Notes: generated by a model not told the origin, from the sequence alone. Counted from the stretch's first letter, positions 26,990 to 37,222 are shown. The stretch: 64,000 nt of DNA from an uncultured Pseudomonadota bacterium (GCA_902788365.1 CADAJN010000004.1:156548-220547); one strand, 5' to 3'. Translations and numbers: made by a program.

Positions 26990-27195
26990 ATTTCTCCCTG
27001 TTGTTAAATTGATACCGCTTTCTATATATTTTAATTATGGCGTAATTCAACCGGCTATATCGCAAAGATTATATTATCACACGGAATATTTTATGTTACA
27101 AATAAGTAATAAAATGTGATGAACAACGGCAAAAAAAAGGTTTTATTTTTAAGACGATTGTTTATGATGTGCTCAGGTTAACAGGAGGAAAATAG

Positions 27196-29796
27196 ATGGA
27201 AAACACAATTGATGAAAAACAGGAAATGGAATATATTGACGGCTTAATCAGCAAGGTTAGCGCCGCTCAGCAAAAATTTGCGACCTATTCTCAGGAGCAA
27301 GTTGATGAGATTTTTCGCCGCGTGGCTTTGAAAGCCAGCTCGCTTCGCATTCCGCTGGCTAAAATGGCGGTAGAAGAAACAGGTATGGGTATTGCCGAAG
27401 ATAAGGTAATTAAAAACCACTTTGCTTCCGAATATATTTATAATAAGTTCAAAAACACCAAGACCTGTGGCATTATTGAAGATGATAAAGAAAACGGCAT
27501 GATTAAATTTGCCGAACCGGTGGGTGTGATTGCCGGCGTTATTCCGACAACAAACCCTACTTCTACGGTGATTTTCAAAACTTTAATTACATTAAAAACG
27601 CGTAACGGCATTATCTTTTCGCCGCACCCACGCGCCAAAAAATGCACCATTGAAACAGCGCGCATTTTGTTGGAAGAAGCCGTTAAAGCCGGTGCACCGG
27701 AAGATATTATCGCATGGATTGATGAACCATCTATTTTGCGCACGCAATTTTTAATGCAGGAATCTGATTTAATTTTAGCCACCGGCGGTCCGGGCATGGT
27801 TAAATCAGCCTATTCTTCCGGCACACCGGCTATCGGCGTTGGTCCGGGAAATACTCCGGCGGTTATGGATGAAACAGCCGATATTGAAATGGCCGTCAGC
27901 TCGGTTTTGATGTCTAAAACATTTGATAACGGTATGATTTGCGCCTCTGAACAATCTGTGGTGGTGGTTGATGCCATTTATGATGCGGTTAAGACCGAAT
28001 TTTTGAAGCGCGGCGCTTATATTTTGAACGATAGCGAACGCGCTAAAGTGGCAGCCACAATTATTCAGGACGGCAAGTTAAATTCCGCCATAGTCGGTCA
28101 ACCGGCAGCCAAAATTGCTGAAATGGCCGGCGTTAAAGTGCCGGAAAATGCCAAAGTTTTAATTGGTGAAGTCAGTAAAATCGGCAAAGAAGAACCATTC
28201 TCGTATGAAAAATTATCGCCGTGTTTGGCTATGTATCGCGCCAAAGATTTTGAAGACGCTATGGAAAAAGCAAAGCAACTCGTTTTGTTTGCCGGCGCCG
28301 GACACACTTCGGTATTATACACCAATCCGCGCAACGATGAACGCATTAAGCTTTATGGCGACACCATGCCGACCGGACGCGTGATGATTAACTGTCCGTC
28401 GGCACAAGGCGCTATCGGCGATATTTATAACTTTAGATTGGAACCGTCTTTGACTTTAGGTTGCGGCTCTTGGGGACAAAATTCGGTAAGTGAAAATGTG
28501 GGAGTAAAACATCTGATGAATATTAAATCTGTGGCTAAACGCGAAGAAAATATGTTGTGGTTCAAGGTTCCGCCGAAAATTTATTTTAAGCCGGGCTGCT
28601 TGAGCTTTGCTTTGAAAGAATTGCAAGGCAAAAAACGCGCCTTTATCGTGACCGATAAACCGTTGTTTGATTTGGGTTATACCAAAAAAATTACCGATAT
28701 TTTGGAACCGCTCGGTATTGCTTACAAGATTTTCAGTGATGTTAAACCGGATCCGGATTTGACCACTATTAACAAAGCACGCGACATGGTTAACAGCTTT
28801 GAACCGGATGTGTTGATTGCATTGGGTGGTGGTTCGCCGATTGATGCCTGCAAAATTTTGTGGATTATGTATGAACATCCGGAACTCAAATTTGAAGATT
28901 TGGCGCGTCGTTTTATGGATATTCGTAAACGTATTTTTGAATTTCCGGCAATGGGCGTTAAGGCTGAAATGGTGGCTATTCCGACCACTTCGGGGACCGG
29001 TTCGGAAGTAACCCCGTTTGCCATTATTACCGACGACGCAACCGGCGTAAAATATGCCATAGCCGATTATACATTAACACCGACAATGGCTATTGTGGAT
29101 ACCGATTTGGTATTAACCATGCCTAAAGGCTTGTGTGCCGCTTCGGGTATTGATGTGATGACACACGCGTTGGAATCTTATGTTTCCTGCATGGCCACCG
29201 ATTATACGCGCGGCCTGTCAGTTGAAGCCGGCAAGTTAATTTACGAAAATTTGGTAAAATCGTATGAAACAGGTGATGCGACGGCGCGTGAAAAAGTTCA
29301 CCACGCGGCAACAATCGCCGGTATGGCCTTTGCAAATGCATTTTTAGGCGTTTGCCACTCAATGGCACACAAGCTCGGCGCGGCATTTCACATTCCGCAC
29401 GGCTTTGCCAATGCGTTGTTGATTAACCAGGTTATTCGTTATAACTCTAACGATTGCCCGGCTAAGCAAGCCACCTTCCCGCAATATCGTTTTCCGAACA
29501 CCAAAGCGGCGTATGCGGAATTTGCACGCGGTATCGGCTTGAAGGGCAAAACCGATGACGAGCTTGTAAATAACTTGATTGCTGCGATTGAAGATATGAA
29601 GAAAAAGCTCAACATTCCTCTTTCCATTCGCGATTGGGGCGTAAAGGAAGAAGATTGGGAAAATGCGATGAAAACTTTGCCGGAATTGGCATTTGACGAC
29701 CAATGCACGGCAGCTAACCCGCGTTATCCGCTGTTTAAGGAAATTGAGCAGATGTATCGCTATGCTTATGATGGCGTAATAGACTTCAAGCTGTAA
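27196..29796 (+). CDS. adhE: Bifunctional acetaldehyde/alcohol dehydrogenase AdhE
   Basis: Converts acetyl-CoA to ethanol, reoxidising NADH in fermentation. N-terminal CoA-acylating aldehyde dehydrogenase (about 1-440) with the catalytic Cys in GMICASEQS; linker; C-terminal iron alcohol dehydrogenase (about 460-866) with GGGSPIDACKI, TSGTGSEVTPF and the metal-binding His region FLGVCHSMAHKLG. 866 aa, full length; an optimal AGGAGG precedes the ATG. With nifJ and the hydrogenase maturases it defines anaerobic pyruvate fermentation. Confidence 0.97.
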   Translation: MENTIDEKQEMEYIDGLISKVSAAQQKFATYSQEQVDEIFRRVALKASSLRIPLAKMAVEETGMGIAEDKVIKNHFASEYIYNKFKNTKTCGIIEDDKENGMIKFAEPVGVIAGVIPTTNPTSTVIFKTLITLKTRNGIIFSPHPRAKKCTIETARILLEEAVKAGAPEDIIAWIDEPSILRTQFLMQESDLILATGGPGMVKSAYSSGTPAIGVGPGNTPAVMDETADIEMAVSSVLMSKTFDNGMICASEQSVVVVDAIYDAVKTEFLKRGAYILNDSERAKVAATIIQDGKLNSAIVGQPAAKIAEMAGVKVPENAKVLIGEVSKIGKEEPFSYEKLSPCLAMYRAKDFEDAMEKAKQLVLFAGAGHTSVLYTNPRNDERIKLYGDTMPTGRVMINCPSAQGAIGDIYNFRLEPSLTLGCGSWGQNSVSENVGVKHLMNIKSVAKREENMLWFKVPPKIYFKPGCLSFALKELQGKKRAFIVTDKPLFDLGYTKKITDILEPLGIAYKIFSDVKPDPDLTTINKARDMVNSFEPDVLIALGGGSPIDACKILWIMYEHPELKFEDLARRFMDIRKRIFEFPAMGVKAEMVAIPTTSGTGSEVTPFAIITDDATGVKYAIADYTLTPTMAIVDTDLVLTMPKGLCAASGIDVMTHALESYVSCMATDYTRGLSVEAGKLIYENLVKSYETGDATAREKVHHAATIAGMAFANAFLGVCHSMAHKLGAAFHIPHGFANALLINQVIRYNSNDCPAKQATFPQYRFPNTKAAYAEFARGIGLKGKTDDELVNNLIAAIEDMKKKLNIPLSIRDWGVKEEDWENAMKTLPELAFDDQCTAANPRYPLFKEIEQMYRYAYDGVIDFKL

Positions 29797-29815
29797 TTTG
29801 ATATTAGGTCAAACC

Positions 29816-29845
29816 AAAACGGAGCTGATTATTTAGCTCCGTTTT
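29816..29845. terminator. Bidirectional terminator after adhE
   Basis: AAAACGGAGCT pairs with AGCTCCGTTTT around an 8-base loop between converging genes. Confidence 0.85.
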
Positions 29846-29864
29846 TGATTTAATTATGAAAATT

Positions 29865-31868
29865 TTAACTTCTTATATTAGTGCGGCGCATCGGCGTAAC
29901 TTTGGCCGTGGCTATTACCAGTTGGCGGCCGATTTTCCGCAATTCCATGTTACCGCTTTTTTGCGCCGCAACGCCAAGTTTACGTAAATTGGCAAAAATC
30001 AGGCCGTCTTTAGATTTCAGCGGCGACATATTGCTTTCTATGGTCAAGATTTCTTCCGGTAATTTGGCATTATATATTTGATTGAGCGCCCGCACGCCCT
30101 GAATACCGGAGCCTTTTAAGATTTCCTTAAAGCAATCTTCATAGCCGTATTGTTTTTGCGTGTCTTTTTTACTTAAAAGAGAGGCCGCTACATACGGCTG
30201 TTGCTCCGGCGTATAAGTTGATAAATACATTTCCACCAGCGGCTTAAATGCGGCGTCTTTATCGCTTGTTTTATCCATAAACAGTGCCAATTTTTGCGCA
30301 CTGTTATCCGGTGACACATTTTCCAGCAACAACGCAAACATATCGGCACGTTTTGCTGATGTGACCTGCGCCCAATCTGCGTGAATATCGCTCATAATCA
30401 CATTTTCATCTTCATTTGCGCCAAACGGCTTTTTGCCGTCAGACATCAAATATGTCACCGTATCTTTGGCAAAATCTTCATCAAGCATACATTTTGAAAT
30501 CAATAATTCAGCGCGAATTTGATTGATTTCAAAACTGTTATCCTTTACAAATTTTTGTAAAATCGGCAAATTACGGTCTTGAATTTTCAGCTTTTGCTTG
30601 AGTGTTTTCGCCAAAGGTATAACGTCGGCATTATGAATTTTGCCGTTTATTTTATTTAAGTGACGCATCAAGCTTCTACCATAATCATCTGAATTATCGT
30701 CATTTTCTATCAATTCATGAAGTTCGTTTGCATATATTTCGTTTAACTTTTGCCGATTTTCCGAACTGAAAAGACGATTAGCCGGCGACATGCGGTCTAT
30801 AATAAAATCTTCTGTTGTAACCACTTGTGCATCACGGGCCGCCTTATACTCTTGCAAAAAATCATAGCTGCAACCGTCTTGAGCTTTTTGCCAGACAATC
30901 TTAAGCGCGGCTTCATCCAGCTCTTCTATCTGCGCCTCATGAAAGGCTTGACGGTCTTTAACATTGGTATGGCAGTGTTCTGCAAAATAATCACGAAACT
31001 TCAAATACATCGCTTCACTTTGATAAATCAAATCCGTAGAAAGCACTTTGCTATATAAATCAAGCACCTTCATATTTTCTGAAACCTTATGAAAATCCAT
31101 TTGCAAGATAGCATCTTTTTCACCGGATATATCTTCCATTTGCAATAACTGCTGTATTTTTGCCGAATCTTCCGATTGTTGCATGGCTTGATATTCTGAT
31201 TTTGTCGGATTAAGATTGCTTTGATCTATTTGATATAAATCGGTATACAACTCATGGCTTTTTGCGGCCGAAGAATTGCTGCCAGCCTCAAAAATAATTG
31301 TTCTTTGAGCTTCCAGATCATCATATACTTCAACCAATGGAGTCTCAGGTATAGCCATCCGAAAAGGCTTGACGGTTTGCGGCGCATTTTCATCGGTTAA
31401 ATAGGCCGCCGTGCGCCGCATAACAGCTGAGCGAATTTTATCGGCCGGATGCTCATCGGTGTTTTCTTTAGTGTCAATTTTTTCACTTTTGAAAGGCAGG
31501 TTAATGTTATAACCGGCGCGATGACACAAAATATGCGCATAGTTATCGGCAAAAATTTCAGCTTCTTTATTAGATAGGTTATCTATATTATATTTATGGT
31601 CAAAAACCATATGCGACAGCTCATGCGCAATGCTATGCGCCACAAAATCTTCGCCTTGCGCGGCTAATTTTTGCAGATAAGTTTTGCCCATTCTGATAAT
31701 ACCAAGGTCTGTAGCAATCTCATTATTATCGGTATACTCTTCGGTATCGCTGAGGCAAATTTGCACATCTTTACCCCGCAAAACATCGGACTGATTCTGC
31801 AAATTGTGCATTATTTCAGTTAAGTATTCCATCAGCGGGGCATATTCTTTGTTGACTTCTTCTGCCAT
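29865..31868 (-). CDS. Large protein with N-terminal zinc-metallopeptidase motif
   Basis: 667 aa from the ATG at 31868, chosen for the AGAGGAGA site before it. HELSHMVFDH (His82, Glu83, His86) followed at 102-104 by EAE in a helix gives the HExxH...E pattern of a gluzincin-like peptidase. The remaining 560 residues are helical, acidic and of unknown fold. No signal peptide. Preceded by a promoter with two perfect hexamers and placed next to the ankyrin gene and giant gene, in a block of effector-like proteins. Substrate unknown. Confidence 0.7.
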   Translation of the reverse strand: MAEEVNKEYAPLMEYLTEIMHNLQNQSDVLRGKDVQICLSDTEEYTDNNEIATDLGIIRMGKTYLQKLAAQGEDFVAHSIAHELSHMVFDHKYNIDNLSNKEAEIFADNYAHILCHRAGYNINLPFKSEKIDTKENTDEHPADKIRSAVMRRTAAYLTDENAPQTVKPFRMAIPETPLVEVYDDLEAQRTIIFEAGSNSSAAKSHELYTDLYQIDQSNLNPTKSEYQAMQQSEDSAKIQQLLQMEDISGEKDAILQMDFHKVSENMKVLDLYSKVLSTDLIYQSEAMYLKFRDYFAEHCHTNVKDRQAFHEAQIEELDEAALKIVWQKAQDGCSYDFLQEYKAARDAQVVTTEDFIIDRMSPANRLFSSENRQKLNEIYANELHELIENDDNSDDYGRSLMRHLNKINGKIHNADVIPLAKTLKQKLKIQDRNLPILQKFVKDNSFEINQIRAELLISKCMLDEDFAKDTVTYLMSDGKKPFGANEDENVIMSDIHADWAQVTSAKRADMFALLLENVSPDNSAQKLALFMDKTSDKDAAFKPLVEMYLSTYTPEQQPYVAASLLSKKDTQKQYGYEDCFKEILKGSGIQGVRALNQIYNAKLPEEILTIESNMSPLKSKDGLIFANLRKLGVAAQKSGNMELRKIGRQLVIATAKVTPMRRTNIRS

Positions 31869-31886
31869 TTCTCTCCTCTTGAGCGT

Positions 31887-31916
31887 ATTATACACAAATT
31901 TTACACTTTTTGTCAA
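31887..31916 (-). promoter_or_regulatory. Consensus promoter of the metallopeptidase gene
   Basis: Minus strand TTGACA (31916-31911), 18-base spacer, TATAAT (31892-31887). Confidence 0.8.
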
Positions 31917-31936
31917 GAATTTTTATGCACGATATA

Positions 31937-31966
31937 AAAATACCCCACCGGAAAATCCGATGGGGT
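31937..31966 (-). terminator. Terminator of the ankyrin gene
   Basis: Minus strand ACCCCA.CGG/CCG.TGGGGT hairpin then ATTTTTA. Confidence 0.75.
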
Positions 31967-31985
31967 GTGCGTTTTTTATTTTTGG

Positions 31986-33203
31986 TTATCTAGTTGCAAG
32001 AGGGAATGCGCGCTCAGAGTTTTGCTCTTCTTTATAAGATTTATAAAAGCGATTCTTAAACTCTGAGTTTTCATCTAAGCGTTTAATCTCAACTTTTTGC
32101 AATGGAGCGACCAATTTTTCCTTACCGATTGCAGATAATATGTGTTTGGCTGTTTCTTTTTGTGTTTGCATTTGTTGAATATATTGCTCCATTTGAACGG
32201 TTGCCGGATTGGTGTTTGTTTTTCCACCTAATTTAATGAGATAGAGTGGTTCCCAAGGCTTCTCCAATGGAGTTGCGCCATAACCACCTCCTGCTATCCA
32301 AAAGCCATTAGTCCCATCTTCGCGCAATCCCCGTGGAAATATTGATAATTTTTTGCATCTTTTTTCAGAGATATCACTTTGAACCTCGTATTTATGCCGA
32401 TAGGTTTTAGGAATTGGAAATCTTTTAAGACTATTCATCAAAATACCTTTTCGGGCAAAATCTTTTAAAATGTGTCCTTGGTCACGAGGCAAAGACAGTG
32501 ATAAAGAATCAAGAGCTTGTTGTAGCGTAATTGTTTGGGCAGAACGAGCGGAATACGCTTTAGGTTGATGATTTTTCTCAATTTCGCGGTGTAAATTTTG
32601 TTTCCATTCATTGTTTCCGAGATGTTCTACAGAAGCTAAACCATCATTACCGGCACGAGCACCGGCGCGAATCAGCATTAAGGCTGATTTGTAATAGTGT
32701 TCATCTCCTGTTTGATGAACTTTTTCCAGGGCAATATCCAAAATTGGAGACTTATCATGCCACATATTGACGTTTGCTCCCTCTACCAAAGCTTTTTTCA
32801 TATCAACCAAATCGGCTCGAAGTATGGCAGAATATAAATTTTTGTCGGCAGCATCGGAAGTTTCTTTTAATTGGGAACGAATGTTATTTTTGGTTTGTTC
32901 ATGACTTTGTAACTCCATAGCCAGTTCTTTTTGTAGCTCTGGCGAAATTTTATAAACAGCCGCACAATGCTTTTGTTCTTCATCAATTAAAAAGGTATCG
33001 GCATTCGCATTCAAGTCTTTCCAATCGTTTACCAAATCATGAAATTCTTTATTGATTTTTTGTTCTTTTTGGGTTTCTTGATACGAATTACAGGTTTTGA
33101 CAGTGCCCAGTGTTGCGCCGAATAATGCACCGGCAATTAGCCCTTTTCGAACCAACTTATTTTGCCGAATACGTTGCAGAATTGTTTTATTGTCATTACT
33201 CAT
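31986..33203 (-). CDS. Ankyrin-repeat protein with N-terminal membrane anchor
   Basis: 405 aa. Short basic head, a hydrophobic segment (about 18-36, KGLIAGALFGATLG), a coiled region, then two to three degenerate ankyrin repeats (about 115-200: LYSAILRADLVDMKKALVEG, then ALMLIRAGARAGNDG). The C-terminal 180 residues are unrecognised. AGGAGTAGGGC precedes the ATG. A ~245-nt structured RNA ends in a terminator just 25 bases upstream, so expression may depend on read-through. Ankyrin repeats mediate protein binding; host interaction is possible but unproven. Confidence 0.7.
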   Translation of the reverse strand: MSNDNKTILQRIRQNKLVRKGLIAGALFGATLGTVKTCNSYQETQKEQKINKEFHDLVNDWKDLNANADTFLIDEEQKHCAAVYKISPELQKELAMELQSHEQTKNNIRSQLKETSDAADKNLYSAILRADLVDMKKALVEGANVNMWHDKSPILDIALEKVHQTGDEHYYKSALMLIRAGARAGNDGLASVEHLGNNEWKQNLHREIEKNHQPKAYSARSAQTITLQQALDSLSLSLPRDQGHILKDFARKGILMNSLKRFPIPKTYRHKYEVQSDISEKRCKKLSIFPRGLREDGTNGFWIAGGGYGATPLEKPWEPLYLIKLGGKTNTNPATVQMEQYIQQMQTQKETAKHILSAIGKEKLVAPLQKVEIKRLDENSEFKNRFYKSYKEEQNSERAFPLATR

Positions 33204-33227
33204 TGCCCTACTCCTTTTTGCCCAAAT

Positions 33228-33473
33228 AAAAAACTAGTCGCTTAATGAAAAGCGACCGGCGGTTGGAAACTATCTACAGAAATAGTGCGACATATTGGCC
33301 TAAACAGCCATATATTTGTCTAGAATATTTATATGATGTCTATGTAAAACGGCTTATTTTGCCGCCCACCGATCATCACATAAAGATAACCATCGGGCTT
33401 ACAAAATTTAACGTCTTGCATTGACGTCTGTAGAGAGGTTTCCACACCTCGGGCAAGTCTTTTCACCTTGCTT
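33228..33473 (-). ncRNA. Long structured leader or small RNA (~245 nt) with intrinsic terminator
   Basis: Minus-strand transcript predicted from its promoter to a GTCGC/GCGAC hairpin plus TAGTTTTTT (33256-33228). Internal stems in order: GCAAG/CTTGC, GAGGT/ACCTC, ACGTC/GACGT, a 14-bp stem with one A.G mismatch (33364-33398, arms GCCCGATGGTTATC and GATGATCGGTGGGC), CGGC/GCCG, GACAT/ATGTC enclosing two stems, and ACTAT/ATAGT. A GGAAAC/GTTTCC long-range pairing is also possible. The ankyrin start codon is 25 bases past the T-run. Not recognisable as 6S, tmRNA or RNase P. Confidence 0.6.
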
Positions 33474-33479
33474 GAGTTT

Positions 33480-33508
33480 AATTTAACAGAAAAATAGACT
33501 TTTGTCAA
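33480..33508 (-). promoter_or_regulatory. Promoter of the structured leader RNA
   Basis: Minus strand TTGACA (33508-33503), 17-base spacer, TAAATT (33485-33480). Confidence 0.65.
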
Positions 33509-33520
33509 TAGAGATTTTTA

Positions 33521-33559
33521 AAATAAAATGAGAGAGGCTGAACCTCCCTCATTTTATTT
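33521..33559. terminator. nifJ terminator
   Basis: AAATAAAATGAG.GAGG pairs with CCTC.CTCATTTTATTT, 16 bp with one mismatch and a 5-base loop. Confidence 0.75.
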
Positions 33560-33579
33560 ACCATTAGATGGCGTTTTTT

Positions 33580-36500
33580 TTATTTATATTGAGCTAAGTG
33601 CTCTAACAACGCACGTTTTTCATCAACGTTAGCTTGAGCTTTACCCAAGAGCATTGCATAACGTTCCGGATTTGCCTTATTGACAACCTGGAAGCGAGTT
33701 TCGCTGGCCATAAAGTCGGCAAGCGGCTTGCTCGGCGCCTTAGAATCGAGCGTCAGCGGTGCTTGGCCTGCCTTCATGTTATCCGGATTATAGCGATAGA
33801 GCGGCCAAGAACCAGTTTCAACCGCGTTCTTTTGGTGGCTCAAACCTTCAGCCATATTCAAACCTTGGTTAATGCACGGACAGTATGCAATAATGATTGA
33901 CGGACCTTCATAAGCTTCAGCTTCATTCATAGCCTTAATCACCTGCATATCATTAGCGCCCATTGCCACCTGTGCCACATAAACATTGCCATAGCTCATG
34001 GCAATCATGCCCAAATCTTTCTTCGGCAATTCTTTACCGGCTGTAGCAAATTTGGCCGAAGCGCCCAACGGGGTAGCCTTAGACTGTTGACCGCCGGTGT
34101 TAGAATATACGCCGGTATCAACTACCAAGATGTTAACGTTGCGACCGCTGGCAATAGCATGATCTACGCCGCCAAAGCCGATATCATAAGCCCAACCGTC
34201 GCCGCCGATAATCCATACCGACTTTTTAATCAGGTAATCAGCAACTTCGTTCAAGTGCTTAGCCTCTTCGCTGTTAATGCCTGCCAATTTAGCACGCAAA
34301 GCAGCCACATTGTCACGTTGAGCATCAATTTCAATATCATTTGATTGCGGATTGCTCAAAATCTTATCAGCAATATCGCCGAGCTGGCCTTTTAAGCCTT
34401 CCAGCAACGATTTTGCCATAGCTGTGCCGTGGTCAATAGAAATGCGCATACCCAAACCGAATTCGGCATTGTCTTCAAATAATGAGTTTGCCCAAGCCGG
34501 ACCGTGACCTTTTTCGTCTTTGCAATACGGCGTGGTCGGCAGGTTACCCGAATAAATTGAAGAACAACCGGTGGCGTTGGCAATAACCATTCTGTCGCCG
34601 AACAATTGTGTGAGCAACTTAATATACGGAGTTTCACCGCAACCGGCGCAAGCACCCGAATATTCAAACAACGGCTGAATCATTTGCGTTGTCTTCGGCA
34701 TATTCTTTACAACATCGGTGCGTTTAACATACGGCAGAGTTTCAAAGAACTTCCAGTTTGCTTTTTCTGTTTCCAGATGATTTTCAATATGATCCATATT
34801 GATGGCGTGCAATTCCGGATTTTCCTTATTCTTAGCCGGACAAGCGGTTACGCATACACCGCAACCGGTGCAATCTTCCGGAGAAATTTGCAAAATGAAT
34901 TGCTTACCGGCAAATTCTTTACCTTTATATTCGGCATGTTTCAATGTTGCCGGTGCGCCAGCTAACTGAGCATCATCAGCCACTTTCATACGAATCACGC
35001 CGTGCGGGCATACAATAGAGCATTTACCGCATTGAATACATGTGTTCGGATCCCAAACCGGAATTTCGGTGGCAATACAACGTTTTTCAAACTGCGTGGT
35101 GCCGGTCGGCCATGTGCCGTCAACAACCTCTTGCAATTCCGATGTTTTAACGCTGTCGCCTTTGTCGGCAATGAGTTTGGCCGTTAAGCCTTGAACAAAC
35201 TCAGGAGCATTGGCCGGAACCGGTGCCAAACGATGGAACTTAGATGTGACATGATCCGGATATTTTACTTCAAACATGTGCTCCAAAGAAGCATCAACCG
35301 CGGCATAGTTCTTTTGAACAACGGCATCACCCTTCTTAGAATAGGTCTTTTTAATGGCCGCTTTAATTTGGGCAATAGCTTCATCTTTAGGCAAAATGTT
35401 TGAAATTGCAAAGAAGCAGGTTTGCATCACGGTGTTAATGCGTTGGCCCATACCGGTCGCGCGCGCCACTTCAACGGCGTTAATGGTATAAAACTTCAAG
35501 TGTTTGGCCAAAATTTGTTCCTGAACTTCAATCGGCAGTTGATCCCAAACTTCTTCAGCTTTATACGGAGCATTTAACAAGAAAGTAGCACCGTCTTTGG
35601 CAATATGCAAAATGTCAACTTTCTTCATGAATTGGAATTGGTGGCAAGCCACGAAATCAGCTTTGTTAATCAAATAAGCCGAGCGGATCGGATTATCGGA
35701 AAAACGCAAGTGCGAAGTGGTCATAGAGCCGGATTTACGCGAGTCGTAAACAAAATAGCCCTGCCCGTATTTACCGGCATCTTCAGCAATAATTTTAATA
35801 GAGTTTTTGTTGGCGCCAACCGTGCCGTCTGCACCCAAACCGAAGAATACGGCGCGCACAACATCATCCGGCTCAACATCAAATGAAGCATCATAAGCCA
35901 AAGATTTGTGGGTTAAGTCATCTTCAATACCAACCGTAAAGCCGTTAATCGGATTTGCAGAAGCCGCATTGTCAAACACAGCTTTAGCCATGGCCGGTGT
36001 AAATTCTTTAGAAGACAAACCATAGCGACCGCCATAAATTTTCGGCAAGCTGGCAATTTTGCCGTTGCTGAATGCTTGCGATAAAGCGGTTACAACATCC
36101 AAATAAAGCGGTTCGCCGAGAGAGCCGGCTTCTTTGGTTCTATCCAAAACCGAAACAACTTTTACGGTTTTCGGCAGAGCTTTTAAGAAAGATTCTGTCG
36201 GGAACGGACGATATAAATGAACTTTCAAAACGCCAAGTTTGGCACCGTGTGCGTTCAAATATTCAATTGCTTCTTCTACCGTTTCAGCGCCCGAGCCCAT
36301 AACAACAACAACGTTTTCGGCATCTTGAGCACCAACATAATCAACCACATGATATTGGCGACCGGTAATTTTTGCAAACTTGTCCATTTCTTCTTGAACA
36401 ATGCCTTCAACTTTGGCGTAATAAGGGTTTGCCGCTTCACGGCCTTGGAAGAACACATCCGGATTTTGCGCCGTGCCGCGAATAACCGGATTTTCCGGAC

Positions 36501-37128
36501 GCAGAGCGTGTTCGGCGTTAAATTTGTAATTAACACCGTCTAACATCGCGCGCAAATCATCGTCGGAAATCAGTTTAACCTTTTTAATTTCGTGCGAAGT
36601 GCGGAAACCGTCAAAAAAGTGCATAAACGGAACGCGTGAACGAAGCGTTGAGGTTTGCGCAATAGCGGCCATATCACCGGCTTCTTGCACCGAATTTGAG
36701 CAAAGCATGGCAAAACCGGTTTGGCGGCACCCCATTACATCGGAATGATCGCCGTATATTGACAATGCGTGATAAGCAAGCGAACGTGCTGCAACATGCA
36801 TTACAAACGGCATCAATTCTCCGGCAATTTTATACATGTTCGGAATCATCAACAGCAAGCCTTGTGAAGCCGTAAAGGTGGTGGTTAAAGCACCGGCTTG
36901 CAATGAGCCGTGACAAGCACCGGCCGCACCGGCTTCGGATTGCATTTCCTGAATATCCGGCGTTACACCCCAAATATTCTTTTGTTTGGCTGCAGACCAC
37001 GCATCTGCCCATTCACCCATCGGTGAAGACGGAGTAATCGGGTAAATGACGCAGACTTCGTTCATGCGATGGGCTACCGAAGCGCAGGCTTCGTTAGCGT
37101 CCATCATTTTCATTTTCACTTCTGACAT
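33580..37128 (-). CDS. nifJ: Pyruvate:ferredoxin (flavodoxin) oxidoreductase
   Basis: Oxidises pyruvate to acetyl-CoA, CO2 and reduced ferredoxin. Single-chain 1182-aa form: domain I with YPITPSSPMGE, the gamma-like domain, two ferredoxin clusters (CIQCGKCSIVC and CTGCGVCVTAC), and the C-terminal thiamine diphosphate domain (CAGCGETPYIK, GDGWAYDIGFGG). Cytoplasmic. The product acetyl-CoA feeds AdhE, and reduced ferredoxin can drive the hydrogenase implied by hydE/hydG. AAGGAT precedes the ATG and a long leader (about 85 nt) runs from its promoter. Confidence 0.97.
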   Translation of the reverse strand: MSEVKMKMMDANEACASVAHRMNEVCVIYPITPSSPMGEWADAWSAAKQKNIWGVTPDIQEMQSEAGAAGACHGSLQAGALTTTFTASQGLLLMIPNMYKIAGELMPFVMHVAARSLAYHALSIYGDHSDVMGCRQTGFAMLCSNSVQEAGDMAAIAQTSTLRSRVPFMHFFDGFRTSHEIKKVKLISDDDLRAMLDGVNYKFNAEHALRPENPVIRGTAQNPDVFFQGREAANPYYAKVEGIVQEEMDKFAKITGRQYHVVDYVGAQDAENVVVVMGSGAETVEEAIEYLNAHGAKLGVLKVHLYRPFPTESFLKALPKTVKVVSVLDRTKEAGSLGEPLYLDVVTALSQAFSNGKIASLPKIYGGRYGLSSKEFTPAMAKAVFDNAASANPINGFTVGIEDDLTHKSLAYDASFDVEPDDVVRAVFFGLGADGTVGANKNSIKIIAEDAGKYGQGYFVYDSRKSGSMTTSHLRFSDNPIRSAYLINKADFVACHQFQFMKKVDILHIAKDGATFLLNAPYKAEEVWDQLPIEVQEQILAKHLKFYTINAVEVARATGMGQRINTVMQTCFFAISNILPKDEAIAQIKAAIKKTYSKKGDAVVQKNYAAVDASLEHMFEVKYPDHVTSKFHRLAPVPANAPEFVQGLTAKLIADKGDSVKTSELQEVVDGTWPTGTTQFEKRCIATEIPVWDPNTCIQCGKCSIVCPHGVIRMKVADDAQLAGAPATLKHAEYKGKEFAGKQFILQISPEDCTGCGVCVTACPAKNKENPELHAINMDHIENHLETEKANWKFFETLPYVKRTDVVKNMPKTTQMIQPLFEYSGACAGCGETPYIKLLTQLFGDRMVIANATGCSSIYSGNLPTTPYCKDEKGHGPAWANSLFEDNAEFGLGMRISIDHGTAMAKSLLEGLKGQLGDIADKILSNPQSNDIEIDAQRDNVAALRAKLAGINSEEAKHLNEVADYLIKKSVWIIGGDGWAYDIGFGGVDHAIASGRNVNILVVDTGVYSNTGGQQSKATPLGASAKFATAGKELPKKDLGMIAMSYGNVYVAQVAMGANDMQVIKAMNEAEAYEGPSIIIAYCPCINQGLNMAEGLSHQKNAVETGSWPLYRYNPDNMKAGQAPLTLDSKAPSKPLADFMASETRFQVVNKANPERYAMLLGKAQANVDEKRALLEHLAQYK

Positions 37129-37222
37129 TTAAATATCCTTTTTAGTTAATACAAAGAAAAAACGGCACTAAATGACCGATTTTTCGGTTTTTCTTAAAAA
37201 AACACAAACGTTTCTGGCGCTG

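Noticed and set aside
33228..33473. Known housekeeping RNA (6S, tmRNA, RNase P, SRP)
   Set aside because: None of the diagnostic conserved stretches of those RNAs is present; a partial long-range GGAAAC/GTTTCC pairing alone is not enough for 6S.
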